From the NCBI GenBank assembly GCA_019416285.1, contig DXXM01000002.1, positions 1 through 64,000 on the forward strand: a stretch of DNA of 64,000 bases. The letters are read 5' to 3'. Shown piece after piece: positions 8,895 through 16,428 of the stretch. Both the position numbers and the translations under genes were made by a program. The DNA comes from Bacteroidales bacterium (GTDB taxonomy: Bacteria; Bacteroidota; Bacteroidia; Bacteroidales; Muribaculaceae). How positions within the stretch are numbered: position 1 is the first letter of the stretch; every line of letters begins with the position of its first letter. The notes beneath the pieces are model-generated. The model did not search any database. It worked only from the letters and a program-made list of their open reading frames with translations, and was not told the origin of the DNA.

Positions 8895-9254
8895 ATGTTG
8901 AACATCGAAGAGCTCCGCGACTATTGTCTGTCGCTTGGCGGCGTGGAAGAGAAGATGCCATTCGGCCGCTTTGCCGCGAGATTCGACAGCCTCCTTGTCT
9001 TTTACGTGACCGGCCACATGTTCTGCATGGCCGATATCGACAGTTTCACATCAATCAATGTCAAATCCACTCCCGACTCAATCGCGGAGCTCCGCCGCCT
9101 CTATGCCGGAATAGGGGAGCCGGTCAACAAGACAATGCGCGACTGGGTATCGCTCCCTGTCGACGGCGAAATCCCCGATGACGAACTCCTGCGCCTAATC
9201 CGCACCGCCTACGACATTATCCGCACTAAATACACCCGCAAATCCCGCTCATAG
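8895..9254 (+). CDS. MmcQ/YjbR family DNA-binding-fold protein
   Basis: From the ATG at 8895 the product is 119 residues and begins NIEELRDYCLSLGGVEEKMPFG, the usual opening of MmcQ/YjbR proteins. It continues with the MFCMADID and WVSLPVDGEIPDDELLRLIRTAYDII blocks of the family. An in-frame ATG at 8865 would add ten poorly conserved residues and cannot be excluded. The fold resembles double-wing DNA-binding proteins (CyaY-like), but the cellular function is unknown. The longer open frame reaching back to 8475 is antisense to the peptidase gene and lies upstream of the -7 box, so it is not used. Confidence 0.88.
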   Translation: MLNIEELRDYCLSLGGVEEKMPFGRFAARFDSLLVFYVTGHMFCMADIDSFTSINVKSTPDSIAELRRLYAGIGEPVNKTMRDWVSLPVDGEIPDDELLRLIRTAYDIIRTKYTRKSRS

Positions 9255-9330
9255 CCACGCTGCACCCAAGTCAAAAACTGTAGGCGAATGTTAACGTCAG
9301 TGTTTTCTCCAGGCATTTCATCGGATAAAT

Positions 9331-9361
9331 TTTGTGTGGTCGGTGGGTTTTTGTAATTTTG
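9331..9361 (+). promoter_or_regulatory. Promoter of the LysE-type exporter gene
   Basis: TTTG at 9331-9334, nineteen bases, then TAATTTTG at 9354-9361: a near-ideal Bacteroidota promoter. Transcription should start near 9368, about 20 bases before the ATG at 9389. Confidence 0.8.
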
Positions 9362-9388
9362 CAGATTGTGATACATCTTCCCGTCATA

Positions 9389-10015
9389 ATGTTTCGCGGA
9401 TTGCTCATAGGCATCCTTGTCTCGGCTCCCATGGGGCCGATTGGTATGCTTTGTATCCAGCGGACACTCAACCGCGGGCGCTGGCCGGCCTTCTTTACCG
9501 GTGTCGGCGCCGGTCTGAGCGACCTTATCTATTGTCTGCTGACAGGCCTGGGACTCTCGTTTGTCACTGATTTCATCCAGTCAAACCAAAGCTTGCTTCA
9601 GATAATCGGCTCTATTGTCCTGATAGTCTATGCCGCCTATCTCTTCATGGCCAACCCTTCAAGGACGCTCCAGCCCGCGGCCATGCAGCCCAACAGCTAC
9701 TGGAAGGATTTCGGCACCGGATTCCTCTTCACATTCTCCAATCCGCTGATACTCTTCTTTATAATAGGCCTTTTCGCGCGTTTTAGTTTCCTCGCGCCTG
9801 AATTCAAGGCCTACCATTATGTCGCCGGTTACATCTCCATCTTCCTCGGGGCGATTCTATGGTGGTTCGGAGTGACCTATTTCGTCAACAAGGTGCGCCG
9901 ACATTTCAACATCCGCTCCATGTGGCTGCTCAACCGCATACTTGCTGGAATCATACTGATTATGGGGCTCATCGGCTTCGTTACCGGCATACACGACATT
10001 TTCTTCAGTCATTGA
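9389..10015 (+). CDS. LysE/RhtB-family amino-acid exporter
   Basis: The start at 9389 gives 208 residues beginning FRGLLIGILVSAPMGPIGML, the characteristic LysE-family first span (GP-G motif). About six membrane segments follow, with a GAGLSDLIYCLL segment and a C-terminal span near residues 185-205. The earlier in-frame start at 9332 lies inside the promoter and is rejected. Members export amino acids or their analogues across the inner membrane; the substrate cannot be inferred. The CBM9-like gene starts 36 bases downstream. Confidence 0.88.
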   Translation: MFRGLLIGILVSAPMGPIGMLCIQRTLNRGRWPAFFTGVGAGLSDLIYCLLTGLGLSFVTDFIQSNQSLLQIIGSIVLIVYAAYLFMANPSRTLQPAAMQPNSYWKDFGTGFLFTFSNPLILFFIIGLFARFSFLAPEFKAYHYVAGYISIFLGAILWWFGVTYFVNKVRRHFNIRSMWLLNRILAGIILIMGLIGFVTGIHDIFFSH

Positions 10016-10051
10016 TTCAATTACATAATCATTCCACATATATAATATATC

Positions 10052-10705
10052 ATGGAAAAGACACTTCACGTCCCTTTCATAGCCGATCTCGATTTTCTCA
10101 ACACCGACGCTATCTTCAATCGTCTCGAATCGTCGGGTGTGCGCCACAATATCGGCGAACTGAATTGGAAGGATGAATTCTCCTACCATCCGCTGACCAC
10201 CTTCACCATAGCTCATTCGGCGCGGTATATATATGTGAATTTCTTTGTCCGCTGTAACTATCTGCGGGCCGTGAACTACGAAAACAATACCCCCGTCAAC
10301 GAGGATTCATGTGTGATGTTCTATCTTCAGGTGCCCGGTTCGGATGACTACCGGCGCTTTGAATTCAACTGCATAGGCGCCGTCAATGCCTCGCGGCAGA
10401 CCGCGGCAGGCGACACCGTGCAGCTTACCGACGGGGAGATTGCCGGAATCTCCGTGCTTCCGTCGTGCGGACGACGTCCGTTCCGCGAAATCGAGGGACT
10501 TTTCACCTGGGACATACTTGCGGCCATTCCTCTCGAACTCGTAGGCGCTACCTACACCGAGGGCACGCCTCTCGAAATGAAAGGCAATTTCTATAAATGC
10601 GCGTCGGGCACCTCGCAGCCTCATTTCCTGAGCTGGTCGCCGATCCGGACAGAGCATCCCGATTTCCTCCGCCCCGAATTTTTCGGTAAAATAATACTTG
10701 ACTGA
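10052..10705 (+). CDS. Carbohydrate-binding family 9-like protein (cytoplasmic)
   Basis: A 217-residue protein without a signal peptide. It resembles the stand-alone CBM9-like domain proteins of Bacteroidota: FTIAHSARYIYVNFFVRCNYLRAV-type strand pattern near residues 50-75, a DSCVMFYLQ strand near 90, and the C-terminal FYKCASGTSQPHFLSWSPI region near residues 177-195, where family members have a conserved histidine and tryptophan. CBM9 domains bind sugar chain ends in xylanases, but the role of these short single-domain proteins is not established. It follows the LysE gene in a likely two-gene unit. Confidence 0.72.
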   Translation: MEKTLHVPFIADLDFLNTDAIFNRLESSGVRHNIGELNWKDEFSYHPLTTFTIAHSARYIYVNFFVRCNYLRAVNYENNTPVNEDSCVMFYLQVPGSDDYRRFEFNCIGAVNASRQTAAGDTVQLTDGEIAGISVLPSCGRRPFREIEGLFTWDILAAIPLELVGATYTEGTPLEMKGNFYKCASGTSQPHFLSWSPIRTEHPDFLRPEFFGKIILD

Positions 10706-10727
10706 AAATCTCTGAGAGTCCCCTCCC

Positions 10728-11627
10728 TTACATCGCCCTGTATTGGTCGGGAGTCATGCCGGTGGCGGTTTTGAACGCACGGCTGAAATATTGCGGATAC
10801 TGATAGCCAAGCTCGTAGGCGATTTCGCTGATGCTGCGGTCGGTTTTCCAGAGCAGTTCCTTGGCCACGCCGATGCTCTTGGTCTGAATGTATTCCTTGG
10901 GCGATTTCCCGATTTCTTTCCGTATGAGGTCTCCGAAATAGTTGGGAGATAGATTCAGTTTCTCAGCACACCAGTTCACTGTGAGGGTGCCGTGTTGCTG
11001 TGCCTTCCCTGTCGAATAGTAATCGTCCACAAGCTCCTCGAATGTCGTGATTATGTTCTTGTTGACCTTTTTGCGTGTCATGAACTGGCGGTCGTAGAAG
11101 CGGTCGCAGTAATTCAGAAACAGTTCGATGGCCGACGATATTATCTGATTGCTGTGGCGGTCGTTGCCGTTGGCGATTTCCTCGTCGATTTTCTTCAGGC
11201 AGTCTATGATGGTGACACGCTCCTGCTGTGAGATGTGGAGCGCCTCGTTTATGGCGTAGGAGAAGAAGGTGTATTCCTTCATGCGTCCCGCCAGGGCTGT
11301 GCCGCGCAGCAGTTCGGGGCTGAAATAGAGACACCATCCCATTGCGGGAAAGGTGGAACCGTCAGCCGGATGTCCGAGCACCTGACCGGGACCGACAAAC
11401 ACGAGGGTGTTTTCCTGAAAGTCATATTTACCGCGTCCGTAGGTGATATGGTCGGCGCATATCACATCCTTTATATAAATCACATACAGATTGAAGTGCT
11501 TGCGGCAGTGGGCCACAGGCGCTGCTATTCTTTCCCCTTCAATCACGTTTACAAGCGGGTGACGACTTTCGACTCCCCAGATGCGGTCAAAATCGGCAAC
11601 AGTATTCACATTGACTATGTTGTCCAT
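10728..11627 (-). CDS. AraC-family transcriptional regulator
   Basis: A 299-residue regulator with an N-terminal cupin-like sensing domain (residues 30-140, including LVFVGPGQVLGHP) and a C-terminal pair of helix-turn-helix motifs. The first is LTVNWCAEKLNLSPNYFGDLIRKE (as residues ~218-241) and the second is ISEIAYELGYQYPQYFSRAFK near residue 270. It is divergent from the carboxymuconolactone decarboxylase/cupin operon, which it probably controls. The intergenic region holds -7 boxes for both directions: CAAATGTA at 11665-11672 (minus) and TAATTTTG at 11759-11766 (plus). Confidence 0.92.
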   Translation of the reverse strand: MDNIVNVNTVADFDRIWGVESRHPLVNVIEGERIAAPVAHCRKHFNLYVIYIKDVICADHITYGRGKYDFQENTLVFVGPGQVLGHPADGSTFPAMGWCLYFSPELLRGTALAGRMKEYTFFSYAINEALHISQQERVTIIDCLKKIDEEIANGNDRHSNQIISSAIELFLNYCDRFYDRQFMTRKKVNKNIITTFEELVDDYYSTGKAQQHGTLTVNWCAEKLNLSPNYFGDLIRKEIGKSPKEYIQTKSIGVAKELLWKTDRSISEIAYELGYQYPQYFSRAFKTATGMTPDQYRAM

Positions 11628-11664
11628 ACTTCAGCGTGTCGGTTTTTTATGTGTTTGGATATTG

Positions 11665-11766
11665 CAAATGTAGTCAAAAACTCGCAGATTCAGTGGAGTT
11701 CTGTAAATATTATATTCAAATCTGTAATTCTGCTATTCCTTTCGCCTATCGTGATGTCTAATTTTG
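11665..11766. promoter_or_regulatory. Divergent promoter region, AraC regulator / redox operon
   Basis: Minus-strand TACATTTG (11665-11672) faces the araC-type gene; plus-strand TAATTTTG (11759-11766) faces the operon beginning at 11809. The approximately 85 bases between them are the likely place for AraC-type operator sites; I see no clean repeat there. Confidence 0.5.
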
Positions 11767-11808
11767 CAGCGTGAGAAAATGATAAATCCGATTAATGACT
11801 GAATAGAT

Positions 11809-12837
11809 ATGAGAAAACTGATTCTTGCCATTGCAATCCTGCTTCCCGTGCTGGCTTCGGCCGCTCTGACAAAGCGTCAGGCCGACATTGTGGCAGTGGC
11901 GTCCAACACCGCTGCGGGCGTACTTGATTCACTCGCCGAAGCCCTGAATACCGCGCTTGACAACGGTATGACGGTCAACGAGCTCAAGGAAGTGCTCGTC
12001 CACACCTATGCCTACAACGGTTTTCCACGCTCGCTGCAGGGTCTCAGGACACTTGTCGGGGTGCTTGACGACCGTAAAGCCCGCGGACTGAGCGTGACAT
12101 GGGGCCGCGAGGCATCGCCCATTGACCCCGCACGCGACGGGTATGCCCGCGGACGCGAGATACTCTCGGAAATCTCGGGTGTCCCGGCCGACGCTCCCAA
12201 AGCCGACTATGCCGTGCTCGCTCCGGAGATAGAGGTGTTTCTCAAAGAGCATCTTTTTTCAGACCTTTTCGAGCGCGATGTGCTCAGCTATGCCGACCGT
12301 GAACTCGCCACTGTAGCCGTGCTCGCGGCTCTCGGGAGGGGAGTGGAGCCCATGCTGGCGTCACATTCCAGAATAGCGATGCGTCTCGGTGTGACTCCGG
12401 AGCAGATTGCGGAGACCACACTGATTGCACAGACTAGCAGGCTCATACAGGACATGCTCTTTCAGAAAGGGATGGAAATCACGAGCGCCACTTTCAACGG
12501 CCGCGCGTGGCTCTCGCGCCTCATGACGGATTCGGATAATTTCGATGTGGCGGTGTCCGACGTCGTGTTTGAGCCCGGCGCCCACAATGACTGGCATTTC
12601 CATCCCGGCGGTCAGATTCTGATTGCCACCGGTGGCAAGGGTTGTTATCAGGAGCAGGGTAAGGCCGTACAGGTTCTCAATCCGGGCGATGTGGTGGCCA
12701 TCCGACCCAATGTGGTTCACTGGCACGGAGCCGCTCCCGACAGCCCGTTCACTCATATCGCAATAAATACAAATGTGCATCTCGGTCCGACTCAGTGGGG
12801 CGACAAGGTGACTGAATCGGAATATAACGGCAAATAA
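11809..12837 (+). CDS. Exported carboxymuconolactone decarboxylase-cupin fusion protein
   Basis: The 342-residue product starts with a signal peptide (ending near ALA/SAA, residue 19). Two carboxymuconolactone-decarboxylase-type helical domains follow (about residues 30-115 and 140-230) and then a C-terminal cupin (residues 245-330) with the metal-binding HNDWHFHPGGQ and VHWHG motifs. No AhpD-type CxxC is visible, so a peroxidase role is not supported. Such fusions are widespread in Bacteroidota next to flavodoxins and alpha/beta hydrolases, as here. The substrate is unknown. It is the first gene of an operon probably controlled by the divergent AraC protein. Confidence 0.87.
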   Translation: MRKLILAIAILLPVLASAALTKRQADIVAVASNTAAGVLDSLAEALNTALDNGMTVNELKEVLVHTYAYNGFPRSLQGLRTLVGVLDDRKARGLSVTWGREASPIDPARDGYARGREILSEISGVPADAPKADYAVLAPEIEVFLKEHLFSDLFERDVLSYADRELATVAVLAALGRGVEPMLASHSRIAMRLGVTPEQIAETTLIAQTSRLIQDMLFQKGMEITSATFNGRAWLSRLMTDSDNFDVAVSDVVFEPGAHNDWHFHPGGQILIATGGKGCYQEQGKAVQVLNPGDVVAIRPNVVHWHGAAPDSPFTHIAINTNVHLGPTQWGDKVTESEYNGK

Positions 12838-12872
12838 CAGGGTATATAACAGCAAACGAACACAGATAACGT

Positions 12873-13643
12873 ATGATTATGAAAAAACTATTGACAGCTC
12901 TGGCATTTCTGATGCCGTTGGTGACATTCGGAGCATGCTCCGACGACAAGGATACCGCACCTGAACTGAATCCTGAAACTCCGGAGACACCAGTCGTTCC
13001 CGGAGAGACCAAAACGCTTGTGGCATACTTCTCGGCGCAGGGCCACACCCGGGCCGTGGCCGAGGCAATCAGCCGCGAGACGGGCGCCGACATTTTCTTC
13101 ATCGAGCCCGCGGTACCATACGCCTCAAATCCCTACGACGATTCCGAGAAAATTCAGAACGAGGCCTACAATGACCTGCGCCCGGAGGTGAAGGAGTATC
13201 TTCCGGAGGAACAGATGGCGCAGTACGACTCTATATTTGTCGGCACTCCCTGCTGGTGGCATCAGCCCGCTATGGTGGTGTGTACCTTCCTCGAGCATTA
13301 TGACCTGAAAGGCAAGGTCGTGATTCCGTTTGTGACCTTCGGGGCGCGTACATATCTCAACGAGACCATGCAGAAGCTCTATAAATCTACGCCTGAATCC
13401 ATCCATATCCCCGCGCAGCTTCCGGAGGATATTGACCCCGACAATATCCGTCAGCCGCAGAACGATGACGACGGCATCGATATGCCCTCCGCCGGGAGTG
13501 TGGCCGCATGGCTTGAACGTATCGGTTACAAAAGAAGTAAACAGAAAACATCAGTATATGAAATCGTCAATCATAAAATCCATTCTTATAACAAGCATTG
13601 CAGCAATGGCAAATCAGAATTCATATTCACAGGAAGTGTTTGA
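12873..13643 (+). CDS. Lipoprotein flavodoxin with frameshifted C terminus
   Basis: The 256-residue frame opens with a lipoprotein signal (LVTFGAC, lipid-modified Cys near residue 21) and a proline-rich linker. A flavodoxin domain follows: TLVAYFSAQGHTRAVAEAI is the FMN phosphate loop, near residues 48-66, and GTPCWWHQPAMVV is the second FMN loop, near 127. The domain should end after AAWLERIGYK, yet the frame runs on for about 34 unrelated residues and overlaps the next gene by 86 bases. A TAA at 13538-13540 would be in frame if the A-run at 13530-13533 had one more A, giving a normal 222-residue protein. A one-base deletion or sequencing error is therefore likely. Confidence 0.85.
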   Translation: MIMKKLLTALAFLMPLVTFGACSDDKDTAPELNPETPETPVVPGETKTLVAYFSAQGHTRAVAEAISRETGADIFFIEPAVPYASNPYDDSEKIQNEAYNDLRPEVKEYLPEEQMAQYDSIFVGTPCWWHQPAMVVCTFLEHYDLKGKVVIPFVTFGARTYLNETMQKLYKSTPESIHIPAQLPEDIDPDNIRQPQNDDDGIDMPSAGSVAAWLERIGYKRSKQKTSVYEIVNHKIHSYNKHCSNGKSEFIFTGSV

Positions 13644-14637
13644 CTACAGAAACAACCCCTTCGGACTTGTCTACGAAGGCGCGATTACCGCCAACAAGCT
13701 CGGAGAGGTGAATATTCATCCGGTAGTATATAATCTCAACGGCAATCAGATTGCAGCCAACGTATATACACCCGCTGGCTATGACGCGTCGAAATCTTAT
13801 CCCGCTGTTGTGGTTTCCCATCCCAACGGAGGCGTGAAGGAGCAGACCGCCGGACAGTATGCCCAGCGCCTCGCCGAACTCGGTTACATCACAATAGCCG
13901 CCGATGCCTCCTATCAGGGTGCGAGCGGCGGTCTCCCCCGCAATCTCGACATCCCGCAGAACCGCATCAACGATGTCCGCGGCATGATTGATTTCATTTC
14001 GCTTTATCCCGGTGTGGACGCCGCGCGAATCGGAGCGCTGGGCATCTGCGGAGGCGGCGGCTATACTTTCGCCACCGCACAGAGCGACAAACGAATCAAG
14101 GCGGCCGCCACTCTCAGCCTCTTCAACACCGGCCGTGTGCGCCGCAACGGGTATCAGGACTCACAGACAGCCACTATTCAGGAGCGTCTTGAGCGTGCGT
14201 CGGCCGCTCGTGAGAAGTTTGTCCGTACAGGTGAGGTTGTGTATGAGGGTCCGACAGGTACTCAGACGCGCGAGGAAATAGAGGCGGCCATGAGCAAGCT
14301 CCAGCCGGGCACTCTCTATCACGACGGACTGGAATACTACGGCATCACCCACGCGCATCCCAATTCTGTGAGCCGCTACACCACCGCGAGCCTCATGGAT
14401 CTTATGACCTGGGACGCTACAGCGGCCGCTGCTCTTATCGACTGTCCGCTCTTGATTATGTCGGGAAGCAAGTCAGATTCGGACTATATGAGCCGCGAGG
14501 CGTTTGAAAAGGCCGGAACCAAGGACAAGGAGTATTATTCGGTTGAAGGCGCATCACATATTCAGACTTACTATGTGCCCGAGTATGTCTACAAGGTTGT
14601 CGGCAAGATCAAGGAGTTCTTCGGTAAAAATCTCTGA
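13558..14637 (+). CDS. Exported dienelactone-hydrolase-like alpha/beta hydrolase
   Basis: From the ATG at 13558 the product is 359 residues with an N-terminal export signal (KSILITSIAAMANQNSYSQ). The alpha/beta-hydrolase core has YPAVVVSHPNGGVKEQ near residue 83, a nucleophile elbow GICGGGGY near residue 163 with Cys in the usual Ser position (as in dienelactone hydrolase), an acidic residue in SGSKSDSDYM near 302, and His in GASHIQTYY near 331. The longer frame from 13432 would lie within the flavodoxin gene and lacks the signal peptide at its N terminus. Substrate unknown. Confidence 0.88.
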   Translation: MKSSIIKSILITSIAAMANQNSYSQEVFDYRNNPFGLVYEGAITANKLGEVNIHPVVYNLNGNQIAANVYTPAGYDASKSYPAVVVSHPNGGVKEQTAGQYAQRLAELGYITIAADASYQGASGGLPRNLDIPQNRINDVRGMIDFISLYPGVDAARIGALGICGGGGYTFATAQSDKRIKAAATLSLFNTGRVRRNGYQDSQTATIQERLERASAAREKFVRTGEVVYEGPTGTQTREEIEAAMSKLQPGTLYHDGLEYYGITHAHPNSVSRYTTASLMDLMTWDATAAAALIDCPLLIMSGSKSDSDYMSREAFEKAGTKDKEYYSVEGASHIQTYYVPEYVYKVVGKIKEFFGKNL

Positions 14638-14639
14638 TT

Positions 14640-14762
14640 ATGAAAGCCTATATTTATATAATGGTAATGGCGGCAATGTCACTTCTTACCGGAGGTCTGA
14701 CCTCATGCAGCGGCGGCAACACTCACGGCGAGCAGGAAACAGCCGAGACCGCTCCGCGATAG
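14640..14762 (+). pseudogene. Lipoprotein stub, probable 5' fragment of a split flavodoxin gene
   Basis: The ATG two bases after the hydrolase stop opens a 40-residue frame: a hydrophobic signal ending in a lipobox (LTSC, Cys at residue 23), then a short linker (GGNTHGEQETAETAPR) and a TAG stop. It has no folded domain, which is unusual for a mature lipoprotein. After the TAG the same frame reads K-T-I-N-A-T-N, and the flavodoxin-family frame beyond the mobile element reads L-V-K-A-T-N in phase. The two look like halves of one lipoprotein flavodoxin interrupted by the element. The TAG would then be a later mutation. The stub could still be a genuine tiny lipoprotein. Confidence 0.6.
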
Positions 14763-14774
14763 AAAACGATCAAT

Positions 14775-14783
14775 GCAACCAAT
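14775..14783 (+). repeat. Candidate left attachment core
   Basis: GCAACCAAT here matches GCAACAAAT at 29881-29889 at 8 of 9 positions, in the same reading phase of the two gene fragments. It is a possible direct repeat left by integration; short and imperfect, so tentative. Confidence 0.35.
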
Positions 14784-14852
14784 AGAGGAATACTGCAAAC
14801 AAACGGCAATACGTTGTAATACAACAATATTTCGTTGTTTTGCACAATTAGG

Positions 14853-14916
14853 TAAATTGCAAAAACGGGTGGAATAAAGCACCTGTTCAGCTACCAAGTC
14901 ATTACCTGTTTTCATT
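14853..14916 (+). repeat. Left terminal inverted-repeat pair of the element
   Basis: TAAATTGCAA (14853-14862) and ACCTGTTTTCATT (14904-14916) recur inverted and in mirrored order near the right end (29795-29807 with one mismatch, 29845-29854 exactly), with 41 and 37 bases between the two words. They may be arm-type integrase sites. The 330 bases from 14763 to 15093 hold no gene; a 13-base palindrome GTTGTAATACAAC lies at 14813-14825. Confidence 0.5.
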
Positions 14917-15093
14917 TCATTTAGATGCAGTCAATCAGGGGGTAAACTGTCAGTAAATAGGGCTATCCATATAGGAAACATCTTCATTTTCGGCAGATTT
15001 GTCCCGTCCGGTTTTGATTGCGCCGTTCTGCCTGATTCTCATACCGTTCAACAGGCAAGGTATGAGTAATATTGCAATCAAAAAAAGTAACGC

Positions 15094-16425
15094 ATGAAAA
15101 CAGAAATGAAAGTGCTGCTCTACATCAAGCGCAGCGGACAGGACAAGGACGGCTTTTCTCCACTCATGGGCAGAATATCCGTCAAGGGGAAGGTCAATAC
15201 CATCGCACAATTCGCGTGCAAGTTCAAAATCAAGGTACAGATATGGAACGCCACAGCCCAACGCTGCATGGGCAAAAGCAAGGCAGCGACAATGGCAAAC
15301 AGGGAGATTGAACGGGTATTGCTGTTGTTGCAGAAGCGGTTTCAGGAGCTTATAGACATCAAAGATGTCGTGACGGCTGAGGAGGTCAGGAACGTGTTTC
15401 AAGGTCTGGCTGAGACACAGGACACCATCATGAAACTCTATGCAGAACATAACAGCGACTATGCCATGCGGGTGGGAGTGAACAGGGCGGTAAACACATT
15501 TTACCAGTACCGGAACACTTACCGGATACTCGGTGCCTTCCTGAAAGAGAAATACCATGTATCGGATATGCCCGTCAAACAGTTGGATGAAAATTTTATC
15601 GAAGCGTTTGATATGTATATGCGCACGGTACGGCATTTCATGCCCAGAACCATACTCGGACATATCAACCGTCTGAAAAGCGTGATGATGCTTGCCGTGT
15701 TCCGTGGCATCGTCCCTTTCAGCCCGTTCAAGGGCTATGCCCCGCAGAAACCTGTCTTCAAACAGATGTACCTGACGGAAGACGAACTTTACAAATTTGC
15801 AAATATGACCTATGACACTCCCAACCGCAATTTCACGAGGGACATGTTCCTGTTCTCGTGCTGGACGGGTATCTGCTACTGCGACATGAGAAGCCTGACA
15901 GCCGCCAATCTGGTGAAAGCGGAGGACGGCAGCATGTGGATTCATACGGAAAGGCAAAAGACAGGCACCCCCGAATGTGTGCGTCTGATGGAGATTCCGT
16001 TGAGCATCATCGAAAAGTACAAGGGCATGGACAGCAACGGAAAACTCCTTCCGATGCTGACCAAAGAGAGCATGAACAGGCATCTGAAAAAGATGTCCGT
16101 GATGTGCGGCATCAACCGTCCGATCTCATTTCATCAGGCCCGGCATACCTTCGGAAGCATCATCTGCCTGTCACAGGGGATTCCGATAGAAACCGTCAGC
16201 AAAATCATGGGGCATCGGCATATCGCCACCACGCAACGGTACGCGAAAGTCACGCAGGACAAGATAGACCGGGATGTGGATTGCCTGAACGGTGTTATCG
16301 GTGGCAAATTTTCCTTGTCGGGGATTGACATCGCCCCGTCACCGATTCTGAAAGACTACAGCCGGCGGAAAGTCAATCCGAGCATGAAGCAGCGGGAGTA
16401 CATGACTAAAATAATGGAGGGATAA
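15094..16425 (+). CDS. Tyrosine recombinase, IntDOT-like (first of tandem pair)
   Basis: A 443-residue site-specific recombinase. It has an arm-binding-type N-terminal domain (residues 1-80), a core-binding SAM-like domain (about 110-210) and a catalytic domain. Visible catalytic parts are HQARHTFG (His and Arg, near residue 349), GHRHIATTQRYAKV (His and the nucleophilic Tyr, near 380), and a Lys in RQKTG. The position of the first catalytic arginine, in the TGIxxxD motif, reads TGICYCD, so Arg I is missing; IntDOT of CTnDOT is known to lack Arg I as well. It is followed after three bases by a second recombinase. It probably takes part in integration and excision of the element. Confidence 0.93.
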   Translation: MKTEMKVLLYIKRSGQDKDGFSPLMGRISVKGKVNTIAQFACKFKIKVQIWNATAQRCMGKSKAATMANREIERVLLLLQKRFQELIDIKDVVTAEEVRNVFQGLAETQDTIMKLYAEHNSDYAMRVGVNRAVNTFYQYRNTYRILGAFLKEKYHVSDMPVKQLDENFIEAFDMYMRTVRHFMPRTILGHINRLKSVMMLAVFRGIVPFSPFKGYAPQKPVFKQMYLTEDELYKFANMTYDTPNRNFTRDMFLFSCWTGICYCDMRSLTAANLVKAEDGSMWIHTERQKTGTPECVRLMEIPLSIIEKYKGMDSNGKLLPMLTKESMNRHLKKMSVMCGINRPISFHQARHTFGSIICLSQGIPIETVSKIMGHRHIATTQRYAKVTQDKIDRDVDCLNGVIGGKFSLSGIDIAPSPILKDYSRRKVNPSMKQREYMTKIMEG

Positions 16426-16428
16426 GCC

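Noticed and set aside
12873..13643. The C-terminal 34 residues of the flavodoxin as a genuine extra domain.
   Set aside because: They overlap the next gene's signal peptide region and are explained by a one-base slip in an A-run.
14950..16083. 377-codon minus-strand frame opposite the first recombinase.
   Set aside because: His- and Cys-rich mirror frame without any family motif; the plus-strand recombinase is unambiguous.
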